From NCBI GenBank assembly GCA_933207985.1, contig OW240918.1:117446497-117510496 (forward strand): a stretch of DNA of 64,000 bases, in the 5' to 3' direction. A program made the position numbers and the translations under genes. Source of the stretch: Pelobates cultripes (taxonomy: Eukaryota; Chordata; Amphibia; Anura; Pelobatidae). Below the pieces are notes generated by a model. It was given only the letters and a program-made list of their open reading frames with translations, did no database searches and was not told where the DNA came from. Numbering within the stretch: position 1 is the stretch's first letter; every line of letters starts with the position of its first letter. Positions 1 through 10,744 of this stretch are shown here, in pieces.

Positions 1-463
1 GGTATTAGCCTCTTCCGGTTGTTTGTACTCTGTATGTCTGGAACGAATCTGCGTTTCACCAAATTCAATATTGTAGCAAGGAAAAGTCTCTTGAACGAAG
101 GGAGCTATTTCACTCCCCTTCAATCTAGTATTTAGTCCACAAATATTTCATATATCTTTCCTAATTTCCTTATATTTAGGAAGATAAATTAATGGTTAAA
201 TGCTTTAACCCCATATACTTATATCACCCATTTAAAGTGACAGTGCAGCCAAAATGACATTTTTCTCAACAAGATTTCAAGTTTAAAACAAGTCCAAAAT
301 TTACAATATATATTGATTAGCACAGAGTGAGGTAGGTGACAGTGCAGCCTTAATATATGTTGTATTAAATAACTCAGAGTGAGATGGTGAACACAAACAG
401 ATATTGTTTAATAGATACAGAAGTATCTTATTGATATTATATTTTATTGAATGTGCATATTAA

Positions 464-466
<3 letters not shown>

Positions 467-495
<29 letters not shown>
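467..495. repeat. (AT)n microsatellite
   Basis: Uninterrupted AT dinucleotide run. No gene is seen in the flanking 1-600 stretch, which is AT-rich single-copy-looking sequence. Confidence 0.95.
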
Positions 496-601
496 CGGCA
501 CACATTCTTATTGAATTAAAAGGAAGATTATTCAATAATAATTTGTTTATAAAAAGTGCTAAAAGATACTAAACTAATTAAAAACAAATTTATAAAAAGA
601 A

Positions 602-1250
602 TTACAATAGAAAATGGCACAACTCAAAATCTTGATTAAGACCATGTGGGATCGACGTGTTAAGATTATATATACACTTCAATTCCTCTTCTCCTATTTT
701 CTTGTTAAAATCTCCCCCCCTCCAATCCTTCTGTACCAACTTAATGGCACAGAAGAACATATTTCTAGGGTCACTATTATGATGAATTTTAAAATTGTTT
801 GAAACACTATATGTTTCCATGCCCTTCTTAATGTTCCTTACATGTTCTGCTATTGTTATGTATAAACACCTAGTGGTTCTGAATTTTCCTTATTTTCACA
901 TTATTCCCACTATAATTGCATATAAAGGGAATATTGCTTGTGTTCGTATTCATCAATTGTCTTCTCTTCTTTGATATGTCCCCTTTATGTCTAATATGAG
1001 CTTTTTTTTTTGGTTTTCCTGACATCTTCCATACAAGCCAATAGTTCCATGGCGTCGTAGCCTCTTTCTATGAATTGTTGTTTTATTTTCTCTGCTTGTG
1101 ATATATATTCACTATCTAGCTTGCAGTTTCTCTTTATTCTTAAAAATGGACTCTTTGGGGCATTAGCCAACCAAATGGCAGCTGCTTTTTTTCAATATAA
1201 CTGTTAGCATCTACCTCCTTAAAATGATTCCTCATATGTATTCTTGACTC
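602..1250 (-). pseudogene. Penelope-like element: linker and GIY-YIG endonuclease remnant
   Basis: On the minus strand, about 1150 down to 602 encodes broken pieces of the C-terminal half of a Penelope-like element (PLE) polyprotein. First comes a linker of the kind between reverse transcriptase and endonuclease (IKQQFIERGYDAMELL near 1100-1050). Then, after stops and a frame change, comes the tail of the GIY-YIG nuclease: RTTRCLYITIAEHV near 885-845, then SVSNNFKIHHNSDP, WRGGDF and the terminal IPHGLNQDFEL near 645-615. PLE proteins normally pair a reverse transcriptase with this nuclease, which nicks target DNA for priming. The reverse transcriptase itself is not seen, so this is a 5'-truncated, decayed copy. 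The family call rests on motif order and spacing that I recognise. The Poseidon/Neptune/Penelope subgroup is not resolved. Confidence 0.7.
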
Positions 1251-1420
1251 TAGAATAAAGATCTCAAGGTCTAAAAAAATTAATCTGATTAGTACTATAC
1301 GTCGATGTTAGAATAATGCCCCAATCGTTGTTATTTAAAAATTCTAAAAAGCCTTTATCATTGTATCACTTTACTGTTTGGGATTTAAAAGGCAGTATTT
1401 AGAGCCAACTTTAATTCTTA

Positions 1421-1515
1421 AATTCTTAAAGGGACACTATAATTCTTAAAGGGACACTATAGGCACACAGACCACGTCAGCTGATTGAAGTGGTCTGGGT
1501 GCATAGTCCCAAGTC
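1421..1515. repeat. T2/Kolobok-like MITE fragment
   Basis: It starts with TTAAAGGGACACTAT, the terminus style of frog T2-type (TTAA-targeting) MITEs. The 20-bp block at 1421-1440 is repeated exactly at 1441-1460. An internal inverted repeat pairs 1463-1475 with 1489-1502 (GTGGTCTGGGTGC arms). No matching far end is seen, so it is a fragment. Confidence 0.5.
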
Positions 1516-1520
1516 CCGGA

Positions 1521-2797
1521 GCTTTGTCATAGATCTATGTGTCAAGTATTCTCAACACCCTATTCAAAGGTCTCACCTACCAGGAAAAGAATGATAGCTC
1601 AGGCTTGAAAAGCACACCTTGATGGAGCTCTCTCTGGGTTCCAGCTGCCAACCTTCTCTGGTAGAGCATTGTACTTGTGCATGGCACAACAAATAAATTG
1701 GTTTGGATGACCTGAAATTCCTCCATGTGGTGTTTCTGTTAATATGAATTTTGTTCACGCCATCATTTTGAGAGAAACATTTGTGACAAACCAAAATGGA
1801 ACAAATGTGTACCTATAAGTGTACTAATGGCCACATAATATCATGCAACATACTTAGTGAGAGAACTGTTATAATGAAATTGTAATGTTTTAAAATGTAA
1901 ATTTATGATAATTGGCTTTCTTTTTGCAATCTTGTATATTAATGAAAAAGAAAGCAGCAGCATGAGTAATTTTAATTTGAAAAAAGGGGATTTAAAAAGA
2001 AAAAAAGAAAAAAAAAAGTAATAGTTACAATGTAAGAATTAGCCAGACAGGGCAAAACCATTACAATGAAATGCATTTTAAAAAGGGAGAGCAGCAGGAG
2101 TAATTTAATTTGATTCTTTTTTTTATTTTTATTCCCGACCAGATTTTAGAACGAAAGTATGTAAATGTCAATAGTAATAATATTAGTAATAATAAATAGA
2201 TGTCTGTTTGCTAGTATGGAACCAAGAAGGATTGTTTTCCCTTTTTGTTGAACAATTGGCCATTGCTTCAAATTAGGTTTATTTCTGTTTATATTGGATC
2301 AACGGCATAAAACGATATATGATAGGTTGACTGTAGAGAGAAGCTTACTCATAATTTCTCTACATTATCAATACATAATTTTGTCTTGAGATATACAGGC
2401 TGCATTTTGCATTATTTGAAGTACTCCTTGAATGGTATCTGAATTGGGTAAGGAATGATCCCTGACAGATTTCTACAATTTCTACAAAGCTTCAAAATGC
2501 TGGTTCCACACTCTGAGGGAATGAAGTGCCCTGTTCCTTGACTGTTGGTCCTATCACCACCACATCCAACCCAACAGACAGCATTACTAGTTGCTTCAAT
2601 ATGCCCTACAGACACACAGTGAGGAAGAAATAATATGCTCTCAAACAAGGTAGACATAGTTATCCTGGAAACATAGAAATGTAGACACAAACATGTAAAA
2701 CAATATATATAAAAAATAAAATAAAGTAAAAACTAATGTTTAATAGATTTATGGACAGACATATGACACGACTACATCAACATTTTATATATATATA
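1521..2797. other. No gene recognised
   Basis: AT-rich sequence with an A/G-rich run around 1978-2020 and poly-T stretches. Short ORFs in this stretch show no recognisable domain or conserved motif. Confidence 0.6.
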
Positions 2798-3720
2798 CAG
2801 TATCTCACAAAAGTGAGTACACTCCTCAATATTTTATTATATCCTTTCATGTAAAAACACTGAAGAAATGACACTCTGCTGCAATGTAAAGTAGTAAGTG
2901 TACAGCCTGTATAACAGTGTAAATTTGCTGTCCCCCCAAAATAACTCAATACACAGCCATTAATGTCTAAACCATTGGCAACAAAAATGAGTACACCTAA
3001 ATAGAAATGTCCAAATTGGTCCCAAAGTGACAATATTTTGTGTGACCAACATTATTTTCCAGCACTTCCTTAACCCTGATGGGCATGGAGTTCACCAGAG
3101 CTGCACAGGTTGCCACTGGAGTCCTCTTTCACTCCTCCATGATGACATCACTGAGCTGGTTGTTAGACACCTTGTGCTCCACCACCTTCCATTTGAGGAT
3201 GCCCCACAGATTCTCAATAGGGTTTAGGTCTGTAGATATGCTTAGCCAGTCCATCACCTTTACCTTCAGCTTCTTTAGCAAGGCAGTGGTCGTCTTGGAG
3301 GTGTGTCTTGGTCGGTATCATGTTGGAATACTGCCCTGCGGCCCAGTCTCCGAAGGGAGGGGGATCATGCTCTGCTTCAGTATGTTACAGTACATGTTGG
3401 CATTCATGGTTCCCTCAATGAACTGTAGCTCCCGAGTGCCGGCAGCACTCATGCAGGCTAATTGCAGGAAAATGGCTAATTGGGCCCAATTTGGAGATTT
3501 CCACTTAGGGGTGTACTCACTTTTGTTGCCAATGGTTTAGACATTAATGGCTGTGGGTTGAGTTATTTTGAGTGGACAGCAAATATACACTGTTATACAT
3601 GCTGTACATTTACTACTTTACATTGTAGCAGAGTGTCATTTCTTCAGTGTTGTCACATGAAAAGATATAATCATATATTTACAAAAATGTGAGGGGTGCA
3701 CTAACTTTTGTGAGATACTG
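2798..3720 (-). mobile_element. Tc1/mariner DD34E element, internally deleted
   Basis: Long terminal inverted repeats of about 200 bp: 2798-2999 is closely complementary to 3503-3720, with tips CAGTATCTCACAAAAGT and its complement. A TA precedes the left tip. On the right the expected TA reads TG. The middle (3037-3440) is the 3' half of a transposase gene on the minus strand. The 5' half is missing, so the copy is non-autonomous. At 923 bp it is well short of the roughly 1.6 kb of full Tc1 elements. Confidence 0.85.
3037..3440 (-). pseudogene. Tc1 transposase C-terminal remnant
   Basis: The minus strand encodes the end of a DDE transposase. A degraded second catalytic aspartate region (FQHD followed by a PKHTSK-like stretch, frameshifted near 3320) is followed by DLNPIENLWGILKWKVVEH with the catalytic glutamate, then a C-terminal tail ending near 3037. 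Aligning the two catalytic blocks gives 34 intervening residues, hence DD34E. An in-frame stop interrupts the IMEE-KRTP region. The N-terminal DNA-binding domain and first aspartate are deleted. The protein would have cut and joined the transposon at TA sites. This copy cannot. Confidence 0.85.
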
Positions 3721-3738
3721 TGTATAAGTGTGTAAATG

Positions 3739-3744
<6 letters not shown>

Positions 3745-3779
<35 letters not shown>
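3745..3779. repeat. (TA)n microsatellite, left flank of the Ngaro-like element
   Basis: TA run immediately before repeat A1 of the next element. A second TA run abuts the element's other end at 10871-10906. Confidence 0.95.
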
Positions 3780-3781
<2 letters not shown>

Positions 3782-3783
<2 letters not shown>

Positions 3784-3865
3784 AGGCAGGGCCTGAAGTT
3801 GTGGGAGGGGCTATGACCCTTTAAAAGGGACTCCCCCCTCCTACCTAACTTACCTACTGTTCCAG
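3782..3865 (+). repeat. Split direct repeat A1
   Basis: 84 bp nearly identical to 10597-10680 (A2); differences are a few substitutions such as AAGTT versus AGGCT near the start. Similarity stops after CCAG at 3865. Confidence 0.9.
3820..3828 (+). promoter_or_regulatory. TATA-like motif in A1
   Basis: TTTAAAAGG followed by a C-rich tract, in the left terminal repeat where a Ngaro-type promoter would be expected. It is preserved in A2. This is inferred from position and sequence only. Confidence 0.35.
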
Positions 3866-4281
3866 AAGTATGTCTGGGCAGGACTTCCGGTTCTCTGAGG
3901 GATTTCAGTTGCAGCTCTCAACCTCCTCCTGACAGCTCACCAGGGCTTCACTCCCCAGCTTCCCAACTCCCAGATAAACTATAAACGCAACTTCTGCAAT
4001 GTTTTCTCAACAACTTTCAATTTCAATTAAACGATCATCACCCCCCCCGCCCCCATCAATTGGGGACACGGTGGCATGGCACAAACGGCCAACAGGCTCT
4101 TAACCTCCTCCCACCCCCCAACAACCGGGGCACAAAATGGATTACTCACCCGTCCAAAGGCGCAGGTCTGCTGTCGGCCGGCAAGCACGTTCAAATACAG
4201 CACTGCAACCGCAAAGCAGGCTGTACACTAAAACATCAGTCAAGCTCACATCACACTCAGGCAGTCAAAGTTGAAAAAAAA

Positions 4282-4445
4282 AATGTGGCTAGTTTATAAA
4301 AGAATAAATATGTGGCTGATTATAATATTACATATGTGACTGGTTATAAATAAAAATTATAAATATGTGGCTGGTTTATAAAATAAGATTAATTAATATG
4401 TGGCTGGTTATAAAATAAGAATAACAATATGTGGCTGGTTTCATA
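4282..4445 (+). repeat. Degenerate tandem repeat, TATGTGGCTGGTT unit
   Basis: About six copies of a motif near TATGTGGCTGGTTATAAA, spaced 28-47 bp, just before a long TA microsatellite. It lies within the 5' part of the Ngaro-like element. Confidence 0.8.
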
Positions 4446-4475
4446 TAGGGTATACAGGTAGTATACAGGATGTTT

Positions 4476-4481
4476 TATATA

Positions 4482-4577
<96 letters not shown>

Positions 4578-4598
4578 TATATATATATATATATATAT
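4476..4598. repeat. (TA)n microsatellite, about 120 bp
   Basis: Almost pure TA with single interruptions (TACATA, TACACA). It produces long tyrosine-isoleucine reading frames on both strands that are not genes. Confidence 0.97.
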
Positions 4599-5712
4599 CT
4601 ATCTCAGGATGGTGCACAGCACTACGCCACCTGGTGGCCATGCTGCACTTAGCCTACAAGTAACATCATACCCCTGCATATTTAAATATAAATTGTAGCA
4701 TAAATGTTTTGCTTAGAACTGGTATGTGCATTGGGTATCAAACACTAGTTCTCAAGTCTTACATGAGGTACATGCAACGGTATATGTTAAACTCGGTATT
4801 TGTCATTTGATCTCTGGATCTGCTTACAGGATTCAAAGACCTAGACAAAGTCGAGCGTAATGTGTTTCCTTCCATTGGTACGGGCACGATACGTTACAAA
4901 TCACAAGTTTCGTTACACATATACATACGGCACTCAGTACACAAACACATAAAAGGTATGCTGGATACAACGGTACCGAGCAGACATATACTATACTACC
5001 ATAACTTATTCTGACATGTGTTACAGACTCCACATGCCAAGCTTAGATAGACTTGGCCCATTGGATCCTACAGTATATGTGACGTACCAGAACAATTCTT
5101 ACGTCATCAAGGTAATGGTAGGTGTCCATAGTGTACACAACCAATACGATCATAGGGGGTTTTCAGCAGCGGCATGTCAGTGTGGACTCAAAGGTACCCA
5201 AAGCCTTCCATTTTGTCATTTATCATCTGGGTTAGGCCTCCCCCTTAGCAGAATCTCAGACTACTGCAGAACACCGAACATACATTGTTCATTTGCTCCC
5301 GATTCCTTAAACACTGATTTAGTATAAAGATTCATTCCGTAGAGACAGGTGGGTATGGCCACCTTGGTATTTCTCCCAGGCACCTTATGCCTTAGAGATA
5401 GAGGTCCTGCGAGGCCAACACCCATCCTCCACAAAAGAGGTAAGAACGCCCATGGGCCAAATCATAGTTAGACGCCTCGCATGTTGCATAGCAAGGGAAT
5501 CACCCGTCACACCCCCTCCACAGTTCAAAGACTCATCCTTGGTAAGCACACATCCAGCAGATCACCCCCTCGCGCCAACCATAGATAGAGCCAACCCAGC
5601 CACTTGGCAACTAGCAGGGACTCACCGGTCACCAGTCTAACGAATTGTTTCGCCACTTCGGCACTAGTTAAAACAAGAGGAACACATGATTCCTACATAT
5701 ATATATTTCAGA

Positions 5713-6520
5713 ATGTCTCAAGCTCCAGAAGAAGAAGATGACATTTCTATTCCAAATACTCCAACTAAGACTGCCTCCCCTACACGTAAAGGGGACACCA
5801 GCAGTCCATCTTCAATTAGATCGGGGACCATCCCATGAATCACTGCCAAATTCCGCAGGGAAACATACCCTTTACAGCTACTGCCCGTAAAGCGGAACTG
5901 TTCAGGCTAATTCAAGCTAATACTAACAAACCAAACACGGGAGGAAAGCACAAGTGGCACAAGCAATGCCAACCTGTATACCAGGATCGCCTCTATAGTA
6001 ACATCCATGAGGCAGATGAACGATAGATTAGAGAGACTGGATACCAGTAGCTGTCCAGTCGTGACACCAGAAACCACTCACAACTGATATTCCGGGCCCT
6101 TCCCATTCCCAACCCGGCAACTCTAACACACCCATCATCTTAGGGCCTCAAGTCATTAACCCAACAATATGGTACCAGCAACCTAAAGAAGGACATCCTG
6201 GAGGGCAAGGACGTTAATCACATCTCGCTTCTCATTGCCTCCCAGGATGTCACATAGGGCGATATCTCAGTGGTCCTTAAGGCCAGAGACACAGGAAATT
6301 ATTCATCAGTATAGTTATAAACCTTGATGGTCTTGTGTCAGTACAGACACTACTGCATTCCACAGGTCTCAGCTTACATTCCTGGCTATTGTGTTCGGTA
6401 CGTCTACCCTCAGGTCATTGGACTCAGCAGGTATTTAGTATATTTTGTCATGGCATTTCAGCACCTCCTATCATGTTCCCTGTGTAGACCCTACAATGAA
6501 CGTTACTATACGATATCAGT
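5713..6520 (+). pseudogene. gag-like ORF1 remnant of the Ngaro-like element
   Basis: An ATG at 5713 opens a reading frame beginning MSQAPEEEDDISIPN. After a frame change near 5835 it continues through a SAP-like stretch (ATARKAELFRLIQANTN), then a RQMNDRLERLDTSS segment near 6005-6050. Later comes DILEGKDVNHISLLIASQDV with SVVLKARDTGN (about 6190-6300), a block I associate with DIRS/Ngaro gag-like proteins. Such proteins package element RNA. At least two frameshifts and several stops break the frame, and the tail after about 6320 is hard to follow. The presence of protein fragments in one order on one strand supports the call. Exact boundaries are uncertain. Confidence 0.6.
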
Positions 6521-7870
6521 ATGACCATATTTCAGTTATGGCTATGCTGTCATTACCAGTAACTTTCAACTGATCTACAACTAAATAACCACCAAACCCA
6601 CCCCATTAAAGTCCACTCAGACTTACGTTACCTCCCAGTACCACAGGAACTACATTGGGCCACGCTCAACCTCTCATGCATAAGTGTTCACACAAAGGCA
6701 TCTATGGACCATTGGCAACATAATTCAGGTATCCTTAGGGGACAAATACATCCTATTGGCAACCCCTCATTTGGGCACTAAGTTCACATATCTGCTGGAT
6801 AGAAATGTATGCGTAAAGTCCAGCTATCTCACAGCTTTCTACCTGTAAATCAACACGTCTTATAGTATTGTACTTCTGCTATATCTTGCACTGTCCACAT
6901 ACGGCCACACAGTAGCTCTGCTCACGACCCTACCTACATGACCTACTCCTGGCCAAACGCACAGAATGTAATAATTCCCTCATAACAGACATTCTCATTA
7001 CCTCTCATTGTACTACTTCAGTCTAGCATATTGTTAATTTACGACAACATGCCACATACATTATGATACGTACTGAAGTTATCAGGTGGGTCATTTAAGT
7101 TTCACGGTGTCTACCTTACTAGCCAACCGCCACGGGGCTTACAGAGTCAATTCATACTGGACTATTCCCACATCACCGCTGCGTATTAGACCAGTTCATA
7201 TACATCATATTATACTGTCCTTCCCCCTTTCCTGGCTATTTGACTGCTCGGGCAACCGTGGTACAAGTTACCACAATAGCCATACGCATGCAATACCTAT
7301 TGTACGGCCTTACCCAACATCTAGGCTGGTAAGTAATTCCAGCTTACAGGGGCAACCGTGACCTTATCATACCACGGCCAATTTTATTCACAACCACACT
7401 ATTTATACGTTGCATACGACCCACCAAAGGGACTATCCACTATAGCATAACGGCAGCCCTTCATTTGGGCTATTACATACGGCATAGGAATTACAATTTT
7501 TACATAAGTTTGCAATTTTGTCACAAACCTACCACAACAGGCCTCTACAAGTGGCCCTCACTAGGCCATCACTCTCACGTTACATACGACCCACTGCGAG
7601 CAATCCACTATGATTCAATTCTCACCCACAGGGGGCAATTACATACGACCATGGTCACGTTAGACCACTCAAATCCTCCCTATACGACCCCTTTTTCTCG
7701 GCATTTACAACTACAGTCACAGACACTTACGTGATCTCCAATATTAGTTCCCACTGGTAAACTAGAAATGTCCCATATACTTCATACATATTTCAGGTTC
7801 TTCTAGCGGAAGGATGCCCAGCAGGAACTCACCAGGCACAATATACTTAGGTGTCTCTTCCCTATACATA
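6521..7870 (+). other. Ngaro-like internal region without recognisable coding
   Basis: This is where reverse transcriptase and RNase H should lie. I could not find an [F/Y]xDD box or other RT motif in any frame. It may be deleted, or decayed past recognition by eye. Confidence 0.4.
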
Positions 7871-7872
7871 TA

Positions 7873-8087
7873 CAGGGAGTGCAGAATTATTAGGCAAGTT
7901 GTATTTTTGAGGATTAATTTTATTATTGAACAACAACCATGTTCTCAATGAACCCAAAAAACTCATTAATATCAAAGCTGAATATTTTTGGAAGTAGTTT
8001 TTAGTTTGTTTTTAGTTTTAGCTATGTTAGGGGATATCTGTGTGTGCAGGTGACTATTACTGTGCATAATTATTAGGCAACTTAACA
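7873..8087 (+). repeat. Left inverted end with outer and inner binding-site-like repeats
   Basis: The outer AGAATTATTAGGCAAGTTG block at 7882-7900 recurs as an inner TAATTATTAGGCAACTTAA block near 8068-8087. It mirrors 9235-9434. Confidence 0.8.
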
Positions 8088-8199
8088 AAAAACAAATATA
8101 TACCCATTTCAATTATTTATTATTACCAGTGAAACCAATATAACATCTCAACATTCACAAATATACATTTCTGACATTCAAAAACAAAACAAAAACAAA

Positions 8200-9216
8200 T
8201 CAGTGACCAATATAGCCACCTTTCTTTGCAAGGACACTCAAAAGCCTGCCATCCATGGATTCTGTCAGTGTTTTGATCTGTTTACCATCAACATTGCGTG
8301 CAGCAGCAACCACAGCCTCCCAGACACTGTTCAGAGAGGTGTACTGTTTTCCCTCCTTGTAAATCTCACATTTGATGATGGACCACAGGTTCTCAATGGG
8401 GTTCAGATCAGGTGAACAAGGAGGCCATGTCATTAGATTTTCTTCTTTTATACCCTTTCTTGCCAGCCACGCTGTGGAGTACTTGGACGCATGTGATGGA
8501 GCATTGTCCTGCATGAAAATCATGTTTTTCTTGAAGGATGCAGACTTCTTCCTGTACCACTGCTTGAAGAAGGTGTCTTCCAGGAACTGGCAGTAGGACT
8601 GGGAGTTGAGCTTGACTCCATCCTCAACCCGAAAAGGCCCCACAAGCTCATCTTTGATGATACCAGCCCAAACCAGTACTCCACCTCCACCTTGCTGGCG
8701 TCTGAGTCGGACTGGAGCTCTCTGCCCTTTACCAATCCAGCCACGGGCCCATCCATCTGGCCCATCAAGACTCACTCTCATTTCATCAGTCCATAAAACC
8801 TTAGAAAAATCAGTCTTGAGATATTTCTTGGCCCAGTCTTGACGTTTCAGCTTGTGTGTCTTGTTCAGTGGTGGTCGTCTTTCAGCCTTTCTTACCTTGG
8901 CCATGTCTCTGAGTATTGCACACCTTGTGCTTTTGGGCACTCCAGTGATGTTGCAGCTCTGAAATATGGCCAAACTGGTGGCAAGTGGCATCGTGGCAGC
9001 TGCACGCTTGACTTTTCTCAGTTCATGGGCAGTTATTTTGCGCCTTGGTTTTTCCACACGCTTCTTGCGACCCTGTTGACTATTTTGAATGAAACGCTTG
9101 ATTGTTCGATGATCACGCTTCAGAAGCTTTGCAATTTTAAGAGTGCTGCATCCCTCTGCAAGATATCTCACTATTTTTGACTTTTCTGAGCCTGTCAAGT
9201 CCTTCTTTTGACCCAT
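8200..9216 (-). CDS. Tc1/mariner transposase, DD37E type
   Basis: A 338-residue protein with ATG at 9216 and no internal stop. Residues about 1-48 form a helix-turn-helix (AEGCSTLKIAKLLKRDHRTI). Residues 50-60 are a basic, NLS-like linker (RKKRVEKPRRK). Residues about 61-115 form a second DNA-binding helix bundle. The catalytic core has Asp144 (VLWTDEMRVSL), Asp237 (FMQDNAPSH) and Glu275 (DLNPIENLW). I count 37 residues between the last two, so the triad is DD37E instead of the DD34E of classic Tc1. That spacing matches the group described as TRT. It excises and inserts the element at TA dinucleotides in the nucleus. Length is normal for the superfamily, and all catalytic and DNA-binding regions are present, so it may be functional. 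A broken close relative lies at 47664-48403. Confidence 0.95.
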   Translation of the reverse strand: MGQKKDLTGSEKSKIVRYLAEGCSTLKIAKLLKRDHRTIKRFIQNSQQGRKKRVEKPRRKITAHELRKVKRAAATMPLATSLAIFQSCNITGVPKSTRCAILRDMAKVRKAERRPPLNKTHKLKRQDWAKKYLKTDFSKVLWTDEMRVSLDGPDGWARGWIGKGQRAPVRLRRQQGGGGVLVWAGIIKDELVGPFRVEDGVKLNSQSYCQFLEDTFFKQWYRKKSASFKKNMIFMQDNAPSHASKYSTAWLARKGIKEENLMTWPPCSPDLNPIENLWSIIKCEIYKEGKQYTSLNSVWEAVVAAARNVDGKQIKTLTESMDGRLLSVLAKKGGYIGH

Positions 9217-9234
9217 TTTGCCAAAGGAAAGGAA

Positions 9235-9434
9235 GTTGCCTAATAATTATGCACACCTGATATAGGGTGTTGATGTCATTAGACCACACCCCTTCTCATT
9301 ACAGAGATGCACATCACCTAATATGCTTAATTGGTAGTAGGCTTTCGAGCCTATACAGCTTGGAGTAAGACAACATGCATAAAGAGGATGATGTGGTCAA
9401 AATACTCATTTGCCTAATAATTCTGCACTCCCTG
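9235..9434 (-). repeat. Right inverted end of the DD37E element
   Basis: It carries the inner GTTGCCTAATAATTATGCAC block at about 9235-9254 and the outer GCCTAATAATTCTGCACTC block ending at 9434, the inverse of the left end. Confidence 0.8.
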
Positions 9435-9739
9435 TATATATATCTTTAACTAGGGTCATCTACATATGTAGTCACCCCGATGCAGCGGCTTACCCAGGGT
9501 TTGCTACAATCTCGGGGACAGTTGGCTATGGGGTAGGTGGCCGGGGAAGTAAGCAGATCGAAAGGTTCCTTAAAAAACACTGCATGCCTATCCATCGTAG
9601 CCGCTACAGAAACATGGGGTAATTTATGGGCAAGCAGACCGATTTGCGGTCTGACAATTTGTCAATTGACCACGTCATAAACAAGTCCGGTCTTGCATCC
9701 CTTATTATGAAGTCATCAGACGACTAACGTAGGGGAAGC

Positions 9740-10390
9740 CTGTCACCAATTTTTATCTGGTATGTTACCACGTACCAGGCAGTTACAATACAGCTGCTGA
9801 CCAGTTATCTAATCTTCAGTTTCAGGCGTTCAGGAGGTCCCTAACAACTACCTCACTGATAGCCACGATTGCTCCCCAGCTCCAAGAATACCTACTGAAT
9901 AGAAGAGTTGCTAAGTCACAGCAGGAATTCACACAGTTGGCCCTCAAAGAATACACACACTGCTATGCCAGAGCTTACTGCATATATCGAAGTTCATGTC
10001 AGATCACCACCTTACAAACTAGATCAAGAATACACGTTGGGGGTCTTTCGCCACTTTTGCCACATTAAAAATAAATGTCACACAACACTATTAAGTTATA
10101 TCTCCCGGGCACTCAACACCACATGTTCTCAGTTACAAACACCATTCTCAAAGCCGCCATATACTTGGCTTTTATGGTTTCCCACGATCAGAGAATTTAC
10201 CATCACAGGGCAACACGATTCCAAGCTTTGCCTACGGTATTCTAACTTGTACAAATACAGGATCACTACGTATTAACTTACCATCAACTAAGACCAGCCA
10301 GAGGGGTCACGAGGTACATATTCAGTACTATCCCACCAACAACGCATACCTCAGCCGACACAGGAATTAAGGAATACATTTGTGATATTT
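9740..10390 (+). pseudogene. Tyrosine recombinase remnant of the Ngaro-like element
   Basis: Fragments in several plus-strand frames follow the order of a DIRS/Ngaro tyrosine recombinase. There is a core-binding segment (NRRVAKSQQEF near 9900). SHNTIKLYLPGTQHH starts at 10078, matching the conserved helix before the catalytic domain. A decayed YLAF..-FYGF-type block lies near 10160-10205, where the first catalytic arginine would be. Then comes LRINLPSTKTSQRGHEVHIQ near 10265-10325, corresponding to the SKTDQ-G block. Frameshifts occur around 10180-10260, and the C-terminal HxxR...Y part is not recognisable. The enzyme would have integrated the circular cDNA by recombination. The copy is dead. 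Confidence 0.7.
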
Positions 10391-10469
10391 CATTGTAAAT
10401 ACGCTAAACTCCATGTCTTGTGTTTTCGTGATAAACATCTTTGATTACACTATATGGGTATTCCTTTTT

Positions 10470-10594
10470 GCCCACTTATTTACAGGCCTACCACACACGT
10501 TGGTTTCGGCACACCTCTACCGACTTTTCTTTTATGGTGATAAGTATACTCACTAGCTATTTCATACTATACTGAAATGGCCCCGATTACAAAT
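10470..10594 (+). repeat. Split direct repeat B1
   Basis: 125 bp, about 95% identical to B2 at 10745-10869, ending GATTACAAAT. It abuts A2 with two intervening bases, so B1-A2 reproduces a circle junction. Confidence 0.92.
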
Positions 10595-10596
10595 TG

Positions 10597-10680
10597 GAAG
10601 GCAGGGCCTGAGGCTGTGGGAGGGGCTATGACCCTTTAAAAGGGACTCCCCCCTCCTACCTAACTTACCTACTGGTCCAG
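10597..10680 (+). repeat. Split direct repeat A2
   Basis: 84 bp matching A1 (3782-3865), including the TTTAAAAGG motif. The 64 bp between it and B2 (10681-10744) is not shared with the A1 side. Confidence 0.92.
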
Positions 10681-10744
10681 ATGTACTTCTGGCCCACCCT
10701 CCTCTCCCTCTATTCAATACTCTATTCAATACTAATTAAGTTAG

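Larger units (their letters stand above)
7873..9434 (-). mobile_element. DD37E Tc1-like transposon, apparently complete
   Basis: A 1,562-bp element flanked on both sides by TA (7871-7872 and 9435-9436). Its tips are inverted: CAGGGAGTGCAGAATTATTA on the left and its complement on the right. Each end carries a second copy of the AATTATTAGGCAA core about 190 bp inward (near 8062-8087 and 9235-9259), an IR/DR arrangement for two transposase sites per end. It contains one uninterrupted transposase gene on the minus strand. The copy is inserted in the Ngaro-like element, so it is younger than that element. Confidence 0.93.

Noticed and set aside
4389..4663. Overlapping Tyr/Ile-rich ORFs on both strands
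   Set aside because: They are translations of the TA microsatellite.
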